Part shown: positions 42,334 to 51,142 of the stretch, piece by piece
How positions within the stretch are numbered: the first letter of the stretch is position 1
Layout of the letters: each line of letters starts with the position of its first letter
From: Pseudomonas mucoides
Lineage (GTDB): Bacteria; Pseudomonadota; Gammaproteobacteria; Pseudomonadales; Pseudomonadaceae
Direction of reading: 5' to 3'
Length of the DNA stretch: 64,000 nt
NCBI RefSeq assembly: GCF_015461845.1
Contig: NZ_JACOPW010000003.1
Location: forward strand, 744,001-808,000
Position numbers and translations under genes: made by a program
Notes under the pieces: model-generated
Databases searched by the model: none
What the model was told of the DNA's origin: nothing
Seen by the model: the letters and a program-made list of their open reading frames with translations, nothing else

Positions 42334-42956
42334 AGCTGACTCGTATCGCCCTCCTCGCCGGCTTCACGCTGATCAGTTCGTGCTCGATCCTGCCCAAGCC
42401 CGAGCCGTTCGATGTTTATCGATTGCCGTCGGCCCAGAGCTCCGCGTCGGCCGGTCATGGCACGCCGCAACGCTGGTCGCTGCGCCTGACCAAACTCCAG
42501 GCCAGCAACGCACTGGACGGCCCGAACATCGCGGTAATCCCCCAAGGCGATGTGATCAGCAGCTACAAGGGCTCACGTTGGAGCGATCCGGCGCCGGTAC
42601 TGCTGCGCAATCGTCTGCTGGATGGCTTTCAGCGTGACGGCCGGGTGCCGCTGTTGAGCACCGACGACAGCATTTTCCAGGCGGACCTTGAGCTGGGCGG
42701 GCATTTGCAGGCGTTTCAGACTGAGTATCAGGGCACGACCGCCACTGTTGTCGTAAGCCTGGATGCCTTGCTGGTGCGCGGTTATGACCAGCGCATCCTC
42801 GCCAGCCGCCGCTTCGAAGTGCGCCAGCCACTGAGCGATGTGAACGTGCCCGCAGTGGTTGCGGGGTTTGGCCAGGCGAGCGACCAATTGACGGTGCAGG
42901 TGGTGAACTGGGCGGTTGAGCAAGGGCAGAAGGTCGAGCTGCCCGCGAGACCTTAA
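42330..42956 (+). CDS. ABC-type transport auxiliary lipoprotein (PqiC/DUF330 type)
   Basis: Outer-membrane lipoprotein that accompanies MCE systems. The 208-residue precursor has a lipobox LISSC (cleavage before C18) and a domain matching the ABC transport auxiliary family (YRLPSAQSSA, ALDGPNIAVIPQGDVISSYKGSRWSDPAP, LRNRLLDGFQRDGRV). Starting by ATGA overlap with the MCE gene, it completes a four-gene operon. Together with the STAS-MlaE, MlaF and MlaD proteins it should form an envelope-spanning lipid conduit. Confidence 0.9.
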   Translation: MKLTRIALLAGFTLISSCSILPKPEPFDVYRLPSAQSSASAGHGTPQRWSLRLTKLQASNALDGPNIAVIPQGDVISSYKGSRWSDPAPVLLRNRLLDGFQRDGRVPLLSTDDSIFQADLELGGHLQAFQTEYQGTTATVVVSLDALLVRGYDQRILASRRFEVRQPLSDVNVPAVVAGFGQASDQLTVQVVNWAVEQGQKVELPARP

Positions 42957-42973
42957 GGCCAATACAAACCCAA

Positions 42974-43063
42974 TGTAGGAGTGAGCCTGCTCGCGATAGC
43001 GGTGTATCAGTCGCAATAAATACCGACTGTTACATCACTATCGCGAGCAGGCTCACTTCTACA
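42974..43063. repeat. REP inverted pair (TGTAGGAGTGAGCC type)
   Basis: Units at 42974-42999 and 43038-43063 between convergent operons. The same subtype occurs at 21524 and 44409. Confidence 0.92.
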
Positions 43064-43075
43064 GGGGGATATCGG

Positions 43076-44305
43076 TCAGCCGAAGAACCAGTAGCACACC
43101 CCGATGGCGCCCAGTACGCCGGCCAGTTCTGCCAGCAACGCACACCCCACCGCATGCCGCGCGCGCTGGATACCCACCGCACCAAAGTACACCGCCAACA
43201 CATAGAACGTGGTCTCGGTGCTGCCCTGAACCGTGGCCGCCACCAGCGCCGGGAAGCTGTCTACCCCGGAGGTTTTCATGGTTTCGATCAGCATCGCCCG
43301 CGCGGCGCTGCCGGAGAACGGTTTGACCATCGCCGTCGGCAATGCGTCGACGAAGCGCGTGTCCCAACCGGCCCACTCCACCAGGTGCCGAATTCCGTCC
43401 AGACCAAAGTCCAGCGCGCCGGACGCCCGCAGCACACCCACCGCACAGAGCATCGCCACCAGGTACGGCAGCAGGTTCTTGGCCACGTCGAAGCCTTCTT
43501 TGGCGCCTTCGACGAACGCTTCGTAGACCTTTACTTTGCGCAGTGCGCCGATGATCAGAAACAGCATGATCAGCCCGAACAGCGTCAGGTTGCCGAGGAT
43601 CGATGACAGGCCGGCCAGCGCGGTGGCTGAGAGCGTCGCCAGCAGCGCCATGAAGCCACCGAGGGCGAGGGCACCGGGAATCAGGTACGCCAGCACCACC
43701 GGGTCCCAGATGCGCAGGCGCTGCATGAATGCGACCGACAGGAAGCCGACGACAGTCGAGCAACTGGTGGCGAGCAGAATTGGCAGGAACACCAGCGTCG
43801 GGTCCGGCGCGCCTTGCTGGGCGCGGTACATGAAAATCGTCACCGGCAGCAGGGTCAGGGAGGAGGCGTTGAGCACCAGGAACAGGATCTGCGCGTTGCT
43901 GGCCACGGTGGCGCTGGGGTTGAGCTCCTGCAGGGCTTTCATCGCCTTGAGGCCGATCGGTGTGGCGGCGTTGTCCAGGCCCAGGCCGTTGGCGGCGAAG
44001 TTCAGGGTGATCAGGCCGAGGGCCGGGTGACCAGGCGGCACTTCCGGCATCAGGCGCAGGAACAGTGGGCCCAGGGCTTTGGCCAGCCATTCGACGATTC
44101 CGGCTTTCTCGGCGATGCGCAGAAAGCCCAGCCACAAGGTCAGGGTGCCGAACAGCAGGACCATGACTTCGACCGACAGCTTGGCCATGGCGAAAATACT
44201 CTCCACCATCGCCGCGAAGATCCCGGCGTTGCCACCGATCAGCCATTGCGCCAGCGCCGAAACGGCCGCCACGATGAAGAAGCCAAGCCACAGGCCATTA
44301 AGCAT
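43076..44305 (-). CDS. SpmA-SpmB fusion (nucleoside recognition/Gate domain membrane protein)
   Basis: A 409-residue protein with about ten membrane segments and two Gate/nucleoside-recognition domains. The N-terminal half is SpmA-like (FGTLTLWLGFLRIAEKAGIVEWLAK, NFAANGLGLDNAATPIGLKAM) and the C-terminal half SpmB-like (LPTAMVKPFSGSAARAMLIETM, TVQGSTETTFYVLAVYFGAVG). In Bacillus these are two spore-maturation proteins; in non-spore-formers such fusions are of unknown function. A long open frame overlaps in another phase on the same strand but has no start signals. Confidence 0.88.
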   Translation of the reverse strand: MLNGLWLGFFIVAAVSALAQWLIGGNAGIFAAMVESIFAMAKLSVEVMVLLFGTLTLWLGFLRIAEKAGIVEWLAKALGPLFLRLMPEVPPGHPALGLITLNFAANGLGLDNAATPIGLKAMKALQELNPSATVASNAQILFLVLNASSLTLLPVTIFMYRAQQGAPDPTLVFLPILLATSCSTVVGFLSVAFMQRLRIWDPVVLAYLIPGALALGGFMALLATLSATALAGLSSILGNLTLFGLIMLFLIIGALRKVKVYEAFVEGAKEGFDVAKNLLPYLVAMLCAVGVLRASGALDFGLDGIRHLVEWAGWDTRFVDALPTAMVKPFSGSAARAMLIETMKTSGVDSFPALVAATVQGSTETTFYVLAVYFGAVGIQRARHAVGCALLAELAGVLGAIGVCYWFFG

Positions 44306-44357
44306 CAGTCAAATCCCCCGGAATATGCGGCGAATGATAGCGGGGTAGCCAGAAACG

Positions 44358-44385
44358 ACAAACCCCGGATTTCTCCGGGGTTTGT
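44358..44385. terminator. Bidirectional hairpin after gltP
   Basis: Twelve-base perfect stem ACAAACCCCGGA/TCCGGGGTTTGT with TTTC loop, between the gltP stop and the spmAB start on the minus strand. T tracts are weak in both directions, so termination may be partial. Confidence 0.72.
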
Positions 44386-44408
44386 TTGTTCGGCTTACAC
44401 CGGACCTT

Positions 44409-44497
44409 TGTAGAAGTGAGCCTGCTCGCGATGGGGCGGCACATCCAACATCTCTGTTGTTTGATACACCGCTATCGCGAGCAGGCTCACTCCTGCA
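44409..44497. repeat. REP inverted pair
   Basis: Units at 44409-44432 and 44474-44497 of the GTGAGCCTGCTCGCGAT type, between gltP and its downstream hairpin. Confidence 0.9.
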
Positions 44498-44507
44498 AGG
44501 TTTTGCG

Positions 44508-45839
44508 TCAGTTCTTGGAAACCTCGCCAGCCGGGAGTTTTTCCTTGCTGCGCCAGTGCGGCAGGGAGTTCCAGTAGCGCTGACCCTTGGCGTCGTCGTA
44601 CATGCCTTCCCAGCGCGAGATGACCAGCACGGCCAGCGCGTTACCGATCACGTTCAATGCGGTACGGGCCATGTCCATGATGCGGTCGACACCGGCGATG
44701 AATGCCAGGCCTTCCAACGGAATACCGACGCTGCCCAACGTGGCCAGCAGCACCACGAAGGACACGCCCGGTACGCCGGCGATGCCTTTGGAGGTGACCA
44801 TCAGGGTCAGCACCAGCAGCAATTGCTGGCTGATCGACAGGTCGATGCCGTACAGCTGGGCAATGAAGATTGCCGCGATGCTCTGGTACAGGGTCGAACC
44901 GTCGAGGTTGAACGAGTACCCGGTCGGCACCACGAAGCTGCAAATGGCTTTCGGCGCGCCGTAGGCTTCCATCTTCTCGATCACGCGCGGCAGCACGGTT
45001 TCGGAGCTGGCAGTGGAGTAGGCCAGTACCAGCTCATCCTTGAAGATGCGCATCAGCTTGATCACCGAGAAGCCGAACAGGCGGGCGATCAGGCCCAGCA
45101 CCACGAAGGCAAAGAACGCGATGGCGAAGTACACCAGCACGACCAGTTTGGCCAGCGGCAGCAGGGAAGCGAAGCCGAAGTTGGCCACGGTCACCGCGAT
45201 CAGTGCGAATACGCCGATCGGGGCGTAGTTCATGATCATGTGGGTGACTTTGAACATGCTTTCCGAGACGCCCTGGAACATCTTCACCAGCGGCTCGCGC
45301 AGGTCCGATTGCAGGCTCGACAAACCGAGGCCGAACAACACGGAGAAGAAGATGATCGGCAGCATCTCGCCGCGGGCCATGGCCGCGAAGATGTTCGACG
45401 GGATCAGGTTGAGGATGGTTTCGATGAACGCGTGTTCATGCTGAACCTCGGCGGCAGTGGCCTGGTACTTGGAAATATCCACGGTACCCAGGGTGCTCAT
45501 GTCGATGCCGGTGCCTGGATGGACCACGTTGGCCAACACCAGACCGACCAGAATGGCGATGGTGGTGACGATCTCGAAGTAGATGATGGTCTTCAGGCCG
45601 ATGCGCCCGAGTTTCTTGGCGTCACCGACGCCAGCGATGCCGACGACCAGCGAAGAGATCACGATCGGGATCACGATCATCTTGATCAGACGGATAAAGA
45701 TATCGCCTGCTGGCTGCAGGACGTTGCTGATCCACCAGGCTTTTTCGGCACTGAAATGGTTGAGCAGCGCACCGATTGCAATCCCCAATACCAGACCGAT
45801 GAGGATCTGCCAGGCGAGGCTAAGCTTTGCCTTCTTCAT
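44508..45839 (-). CDS. gltP: Glutamate/aspartate:proton symporter GltP (DAACS family)
   Basis: Uptake of glutamate and aspartate, 443 residues. The start MKKAKLSLAWQILIGLVLGI opens the first membrane helix. The family motifs are the serine-rich hairpin YSTASSETVLP near 277, the transport helix SFVVPTGYSFNLDGSTLYQ near 303-321, the TSKGIAGVPG hairpin near 351, and DRIMDMARTALNVIGN near 391. The last has the conserved Asp that contacts the substrate amine. It is followed by a REP pair and a hairpin. The upstream gap is long (see 45840-46207). Confidence 0.94.
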   Translation of the reverse strand: MKKAKLSLAWQILIGLVLGIAIGALLNHFSAEKAWWISNVLQPAGDIFIRLIKMIVIPIVISSLVVGIAGVGDAKKLGRIGLKTIIYFEIVTTIAILVGLVLANVVHPGTGIDMSTLGTVDISKYQATAAEVQHEHAFIETILNLIPSNIFAAMARGEMLPIIFFSVLFGLGLSSLQSDLREPLVKMFQGVSESMFKVTHMIMNYAPIGVFALIAVTVANFGFASLLPLAKLVVLVYFAIAFFAFVVLGLIARLFGFSVIKLMRIFKDELVLAYSTASSETVLPRVIEKMEAYGAPKAICSFVVPTGYSFNLDGSTLYQSIAAIFIAQLYGIDLSISQQLLLVLTLMVTSKGIAGVPGVSFVVLLATLGSVGIPLEGLAFIAGVDRIMDMARTALNVIGNALAVLVISRWEGMYDDAKGQRYWNSLPHWRSKEKLPAGEVSKN

Positions 45840-46207
45840 ATCATTACCCTTACTTGCGTTTGACTCAGGCAGACGCAGTCACTGGTTCGCTTGTGGCGAA
45901 AAGTGCGTGCATCTGCCCCCGTATAAGGAGCCCCGGAGCGCTTGTTAGTGGCTCTCTGGCAGGCGAAAAAAGGCGCAACTATTCCGATGCAAGGAAGCGA
46001 CGTCTAATGCCGTAAACGCCTACCCTATGCCGAATCGGCATGAGCTTTTTCAAATGAAACTGGCGTCCCAACCGGTTCGAATACGCCATTTCGGCAGCCA
46101 TAAGTGCCGTGAACCGGCCATCTCAGAGGAGGTTGGTTGTTTTTTGAGCGGGGGATTCAGGGTTAAAACTTCAGGAAAAACTTACGTTTAGCTGTAAAAA
46201 ATCGCAG
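45840..46207. other. Long intergenic region upstream of gltP
   Basis: This 368-bp gap has no convincing gene. It holds a 7-bp palindrome ATGCCGA/TCGGCAT (46027-46041) that is a plausible operator or short hairpin, and AT-rich stretches towards 46200. No clear sigma-54 promoter was found. Confidence 0.4.
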
Positions 46208-46483
46208 TCATTTGCAGACAGATTTCTCGATATACGGTCGCGAAGAAATACCGCGAAATGTTTTTGCGGGGTTTGTAGCGGAAATGGCATAAAGATAAAT
46301 GAGCGATGCGCTCTGGATCGCTGCTTTTTTGCGAATGAAGCTCTCCGCAAATTCGTCGAGTCCCGATGACCCGGCGAATTTGCGTCGCAGCTTTTGCCTG
46401 ACCCGGCCCTTGCGCAGGTACTCCCTGTACCCGTAGGTCACTCCGACCCTGCAACAGTCAGAACGTCCCGGCCCCATGGTCAT
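46208..46483 (-). CDS. Hypothetical basic small protein
   Basis: A 91-residue frame starting MTMGPGRSDCCRVGVTYG at 46483, with a good ribosome-binding site GAGGAAGG seven bases before. It is rich in Arg/Lys (YLRKGRVRQKLRRKF) and has no signal peptide or membrane segment. I do not recognise the family. It lies on the same strand as, and 62 bp after, the Ivy gene. Codon use is AT-richer than in the neighbours. A spurious ORF is possible. Confidence 0.4.
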   Translation of the reverse strand: MTMGPGRSDCCRVGVTYGYREYLRKGRVRQKLRRKFAGSSGLDEFAESFIRKKAAIQSASLIYLYAISATNPAKTFRGISSRPYIEKSVCK

Positions 46484-46545
46484 GCGTCTACCTTCCTCGG
46501 GTAGCGCAGTAGAGAGAAGCAGGGTGCTTCTTTCATATGACAAAT

Positions 46546-47010
46546 TCAGTACCAGTTCGGATCTTTTTTCAGCTGTTCCATCAACAGGTCCTGCATGCCC
46601 TGGTCCGGTTTGCCGAGGAAGCGGTAACTGGCATGTCGCGTGGGCGACTTGTCGGCCGGCAGTCCTGCGGGCACTTCGACCAGCATGGCGTAGGCATCTT
46701 CCTTGTCGAAACTGAAAGCCACGATCAAGCGTTCCTTCAGGCAGGTGGGCTGTGATTCACACAGCGGCCCAACCAGATACTTGTGGCCATCTTCCTCAAC
46801 AGCATTCATTTGTTCGGCATCGCCAGACAGGTTCATCACCCATTCCGGCAGGCGTTCTTCCTTCTTCACCACGCCTTGCCATGTGTCACGGTACTGCGGG
46901 TCGGTGGTGAGTAACCCGTTGGCCCGCATTTGGCCGTCATTGGCCGCCATTGCCATGGCACTACCGCCCAAAAGCAGGGCGGCTGCCAGTGTCTTGTACA
47001 AAACGCTCAT
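46546..47010 (-). CDS. ivy: Ivy-family inhibitor of vertebrate lysozyme
   Basis: Periplasmic inhibitor of C-type lysozymes. The start MSVLYKTLAAALLLGGSAMAMA at 47010 gives a signal peptide and 154 residues. The lysozyme-contacting loop flanked by two cysteines reads CESQPTC (E. coli Ivy: CKPHDC), followed by ERLIVAFSFDKEDAYAMLVEV. The P. aeruginosa homologue at this locus is IvyP2, from memory. It begins only two bases after the DUF1328 stop, so the two form one transcript. The loop residues differ from E. coli, so lysozyme affinity could differ. Confidence 0.87.
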   Translation of the reverse strand: MSVLYKTLAAALLLGGSAMAMAANDGQMRANGLLTTDPQYRDTWQGVVKKEERLPEWVMNLSGDAEQMNAVEEDGHKYLVGPLCESQPTCLKERLIVAFSFDKEDAYAMLVEVPAGLPADKSPTRHASYRFLGKPDQGMQDLLMEQLKKDPNWY

Positions 47011-47012
47011 GT

Positions 47013-47177
47013 TCAGCCTCGACCGCGACGGCCAAAGAAGAAGGAAGCAATAAACATCACCAGGAACACGACAAAGAGAATCTTGGCGATACCCGTGGCG
47101 GTGCCCGCGATACCACCGAAGCCCAGTACTGCAGCGATGATGGCAATGATCAAGAAGGTGATTGCCCAGCTCAACAT
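47013..47177 (-). CDS. DUF1328-family two-helix membrane peptide
   Basis: A 54-residue protein with two membrane helices and a basic C-terminus (start MLSWAITFLIIAIIAAVLGF, end GRRGRG), typical of DUF1328, a small family often seen in stress-response loci. AAGGAG precedes the ATG at the right distance. It is followed two bases later by the Ivy gene. The role is unknown; the size and helix pair suggest a membrane modulator. Confidence 0.88.
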   Translation of the reverse strand: MLSWAITFLIIAIIAAVLGFGGIAGTATGIAKILFVVFLVMFIASFFFGRRGRG

Positions 47178-47260
47178 GGTGATTCTCCTTACGCTTCATT
47201 ATTTAGAGGTGTCGCTTTTGGTGCTTGTCCCGGCGCAGACCGCACGCCAAGTTCGATTAC

Positions 47261-47548
47261 CTAAAACACCCAGCGCTCCTGACGAGGCCTCTCGTCCAGT
47301 GGCTGCGCCTGGTCGACGTCCATCATCCGCATAGGGGTGAGGTCGGCCTGACTGCTGCTGGCGGCGCTGAAGTGGGTTTGGGCTGCAGGTTGAATCGAAA
47401 CGTGCGGTGCCTCTGGCTGCTGGCTCTGCTCCCAACGCATGAACTGTTGGCCGGCGATCAGCGTGATCAGCAAGGCCAGAACAGCAAATAAGCCTTGCTG
47501 GATATGCAGTGGCGAGATTCGCAGTTGGGCGGCACGGTAGCGATTCAT
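47261..47548 (-). CDS. Single-pass membrane protein of unknown function
   Basis: A 95-residue protein. Residues about 18-33 (QQGLFAVLALLITLIA) form one membrane helix with a short N-terminal cytoplasmic part. The periplasmic tail of about 60 residues is Gln/Pro/Ser-rich and probably disordered. GGAGG precedes the ATG. It is divergent from algB and lies upstream of DUF1328 on the same strand. I do not recognise a family. Confidence 0.65.
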   Translation of the reverse strand: MNRYRAAQLRISPLHIQQGLFAVLALLITLIAGQQFMRWEQSQQPEAPHVSIQPAAQTHFSAASSSQADLTPMRMMDVDQAQPLDERPRQERWVF

Positions 47549-47987
47549 CCTGAAGCTCCTCCCACTTTGGTGGTGATCTTGTTGGTGGGCATAGAGATAA
47601 ATGCCCTGATTACTCAGACCATTGCAGCCTGCATGCCAGCTTTTTTGAGCGAATAAAACTGAATAAAATCAACAAGTTAACAAGTTTATGAAAATCGTTT
47701 GCGACGCATCCTGCACGATGACCCCTCCAGGGTCGTGCGAAATGCACGATAGATTCGCAGGCACTTTGAATATTTTTGAATTGCGCGACGGGCGCAGATG
47801 TCAGAAAGGGAGGCGGGTAACCGCCAAAAATGCGGTGTTTTGATAAAAAGCCATGAAAATCAGCGAATTAGTCAGACAGGCCTTAGATAGCTACCCTGCC
47901 GGTGCTGGAATGGATCAGAATCGACCATGCAACTTGCCCGATTTATCCGGGACTAACCAAGATCAATCATTAAAGGAGCGCAGGAAC
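47549..47987. other. Divergent intergenic region between algB and the membrane-protein gene
   Basis: AT-rich 439-bp gap. It contains a dyad TCGTGC-GAAAT-GCACGA (47733-47749) next to GACCC/GGGTC (47720-47735), which could be operators. The frame of algB is open back to an ATG at 47853 but that part is unconserved and has a weak ribosome-binding site. No small gene is supported. Confidence 0.45.
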
Positions 47988-49334
<1,347 letters not shown>

Positions 49335-49344
49335 GCTGCCACCG

Positions 49345-51135
49345 ATGAAATTGGCGATGAAGCTGCGTACTCGGCTGTTCCTGAGTATTTCTGCACTGAT
49401 CACCGTGGCACTGCTCGGGCTCTTGCTCGGACTGGTCAGCGTGATGCAGATGGCCGGGTCCCAGGAAGCGCTCGTTCGCAACAACTTCGTCACGCTCGAT
49501 CTGGGATTGAAACTACGCCAGACCCTGGGCGATCAACTGATGATCATGGTCAACGAAAAACCGGATCCAGCCGGGTTCGAGGCGTCCAGGCAACACTACT
49601 TGCAGTTGCTCGATGAGGGCATTGCCCTTGAGCAAAACGGCAATGGCGGTCAGTACGGGTTCAAACAGGCCAAGGTTGATTATCTGGAGTTTGTTCAGGC
49701 CTACGGCCAGGCCACTGAGCCCACCAAGGTTCTGAGTGGCAGCGAAGCCCTCACGGAAAAATTCAACACCTTGCGCAACGGTCTTCTCGCAGAGCACAAG
49801 CGGGCGCTGGATGACATCAACAGCACCGAACGCCAGTCCCGAGAGCGCGCGTTACTGGTGGCGGGCTTGCTGGGTCTGGTGGGATTGGCGGTGTTGATCA
49901 TCGGGTTCGTGACGGCACACGCGATTGCCCGGCGCTTTGGCGAACCGATCGAAGCCTTGGCGCAGGCCGCCGATCATATTGGCCAGGGCAATTTCGAGGT
50001 GACCCTGCCGGTGTCGTCTGCTGTGGAATTGAACCTGCTGACCAAGCGCTTCGGGATCATGGCTGAGGCATTGCGTGAGCATCAGGCCACCAACATCGAT
50101 GAACTGCTCGCCGGTCAGCAACGTCTGCAAGCCGTGCTCGACAGCATCGATGACGGCTTGTTGATGATCGATCGCGACGGTCATCTCGAGCACCTCAATC
50201 CGGTGGCTCAGCGCCAGTTGGGTTGGGACACCGATCGCCTTGGCCAAGGGCTGGGCGCGGCCCTTGAACGTCCCGAGCTGGATGAACAGCTGCAACTGGT
50301 GCTGCGCGGCGGCACGCTGGAGCGTGCGCCGGAAGACCTGAGTATCGAGGTCGATGGTGAATCGAGGTTGCTGACTTACAGCCTGACGCCGGTCAGCCAT
50401 ACCCAAGGGCACATTCTCGGCGCGGTCATGGTGTTGCATGACGTGACCGAACAGCGGGCGTTCGAACGGGTGCGCAGCGAGTTTGTCCTGCGCGCGTCCC
50501 ATGAATTGCGAACGCCGGTGACCGGCATGCACATGGCGTTCGGTCTGTTCCGTGAGCGGGCGAAATTTCCACAGGACTCTCGCGAAGCCGACCTGCTGGA
50601 TACGGTCAATGAAGAAATGCAGCGCCTGATGCAGTTGATCAACGACCTGCTGAACTTCTCTCGCTACCAGAACGGCTTGCAGAAACTGACCCTGGCCCCA
50701 TGCTCCATCGAGGAACTGTTGGCGCAGGCCCATGCCCGCTTTGCCGAGGCGGCGACTGAGCAGGGCATCGAATTGCGCATAGAGGTGCAAGGGCCGTTGC
50801 CCCGATTGCAGGCCGACCAACCGCAGCTGGACCGGGTGCTCGACAACCTGATCGACAACGCTTTGCGCCATACCGCACGGGAAGGCCTGATCCGATTGCA
50901 GGCCCGGCGCCATGGCGAGCGGGTGATTATCAGTGTCGAGGATAACGGCGAAGGCATTGCCTATGGCCAGCAAGGGCGAATTTTCGAGCCTTTTGTCCAG
51001 GTCGGCCGCAAGAAGGGCGGCGCCGGGCTTGGCCTGGCGCTGTGCAAGGAAATCGTGCAACTGCATGGTGGGCGCATGGGCGTCTATTCGCGGCCGGGGC
51101 AGGGTACGCAGTTCTACATGGCGCTGGCGGTGTAA
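49345..51135 (+). CDS. kinB: Sensor histidine kinase KinB
   Basis: Membrane sensor partner of AlgB. The start MKLAMKLRTRLFLSISALITV at 49345 gives 596 residues, close to the known P. aeruginosa length of 595. Two membrane helices (about 12-34 and 171-190) flank a periplasmic sensor domain; then HAMP (about 195-245), a PAS-like domain with LDSIDDGLLMIDRDGHLEHLN (about 268-288), the phosphoacceptor H386 in RASHELRTPV, and an HATPase with DNLIDNALRHTA, DNGEGIA and GLGLALCKEIVQLHGG. The open frame starts earlier in algB, but the upstream part is unconserved. Confidence 0.96.
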   Translation: MKLAMKLRTRLFLSISALITVALLGLLLGLVSVMQMAGSQEALVRNNFVTLDLGLKLRQTLGDQLMIMVNEKPDPAGFEASRQHYLQLLDEGIALEQNGNGGQYGFKQAKVDYLEFVQAYGQATEPTKVLSGSEALTEKFNTLRNGLLAEHKRALDDINSTERQSRERALLVAGLLGLVGLAVLIIGFVTAHAIARRFGEPIEALAQAADHIGQGNFEVTLPVSSAVELNLLTKRFGIMAEALREHQATNIDELLAGQQRLQAVLDSIDDGLLMIDRDGHLEHLNPVAQRQLGWDTDRLGQGLGAALERPELDEQLQLVLRGGTLERAPEDLSIEVDGESRLLTYSLTPVSHTQGHILGAVMVLHDVTEQRAFERVRSEFVLRASHELRTPVTGMHMAFGLFRERAKFPQDSREADLLDTVNEEMQRLMQLINDLLNFSRYQNGLQKLTLAPCSIEELLAQAHARFAEAATEQGIELRIEVQGPLPRLQADQPQLDRVLDNLIDNALRHTAREGLIRLQARRHGERVIISVEDNGEGIAYGQQGRIFEPFVQVGRKKGGAGLGLALCKEIVQLHGGRMGVYSRPGQGTQFYMALAV

Positions 51136-51142
51136 GGCGCTT

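Noticed and set aside
43059..44291. 410-codon open frame overlapping spmAB in a second phase on the same strand
   Set aside because: Arg/Gly-rich out-of-phase reading; the other phase has membrane helices and SpmA/B motifs.
44382..45863. Long open frame antisense to gltP
   Set aside because: His/Gln/Asp-rich shadow of the membrane-protein codons, without start signals.
45840..46207. Sigma-54 promoter upstream of gltP
   Set aside because: A TGGCAG-like string exists on the plus strand, but no GG-N10-GC arrangement faces gltP.
47853..47987. AlgB with a 45-residue N-terminal extension from ATG 47853
   Set aside because: No good ribosome-binding site, unconserved sequence, and an excellent AAGGAG before ATG 47988 that gives the known length.
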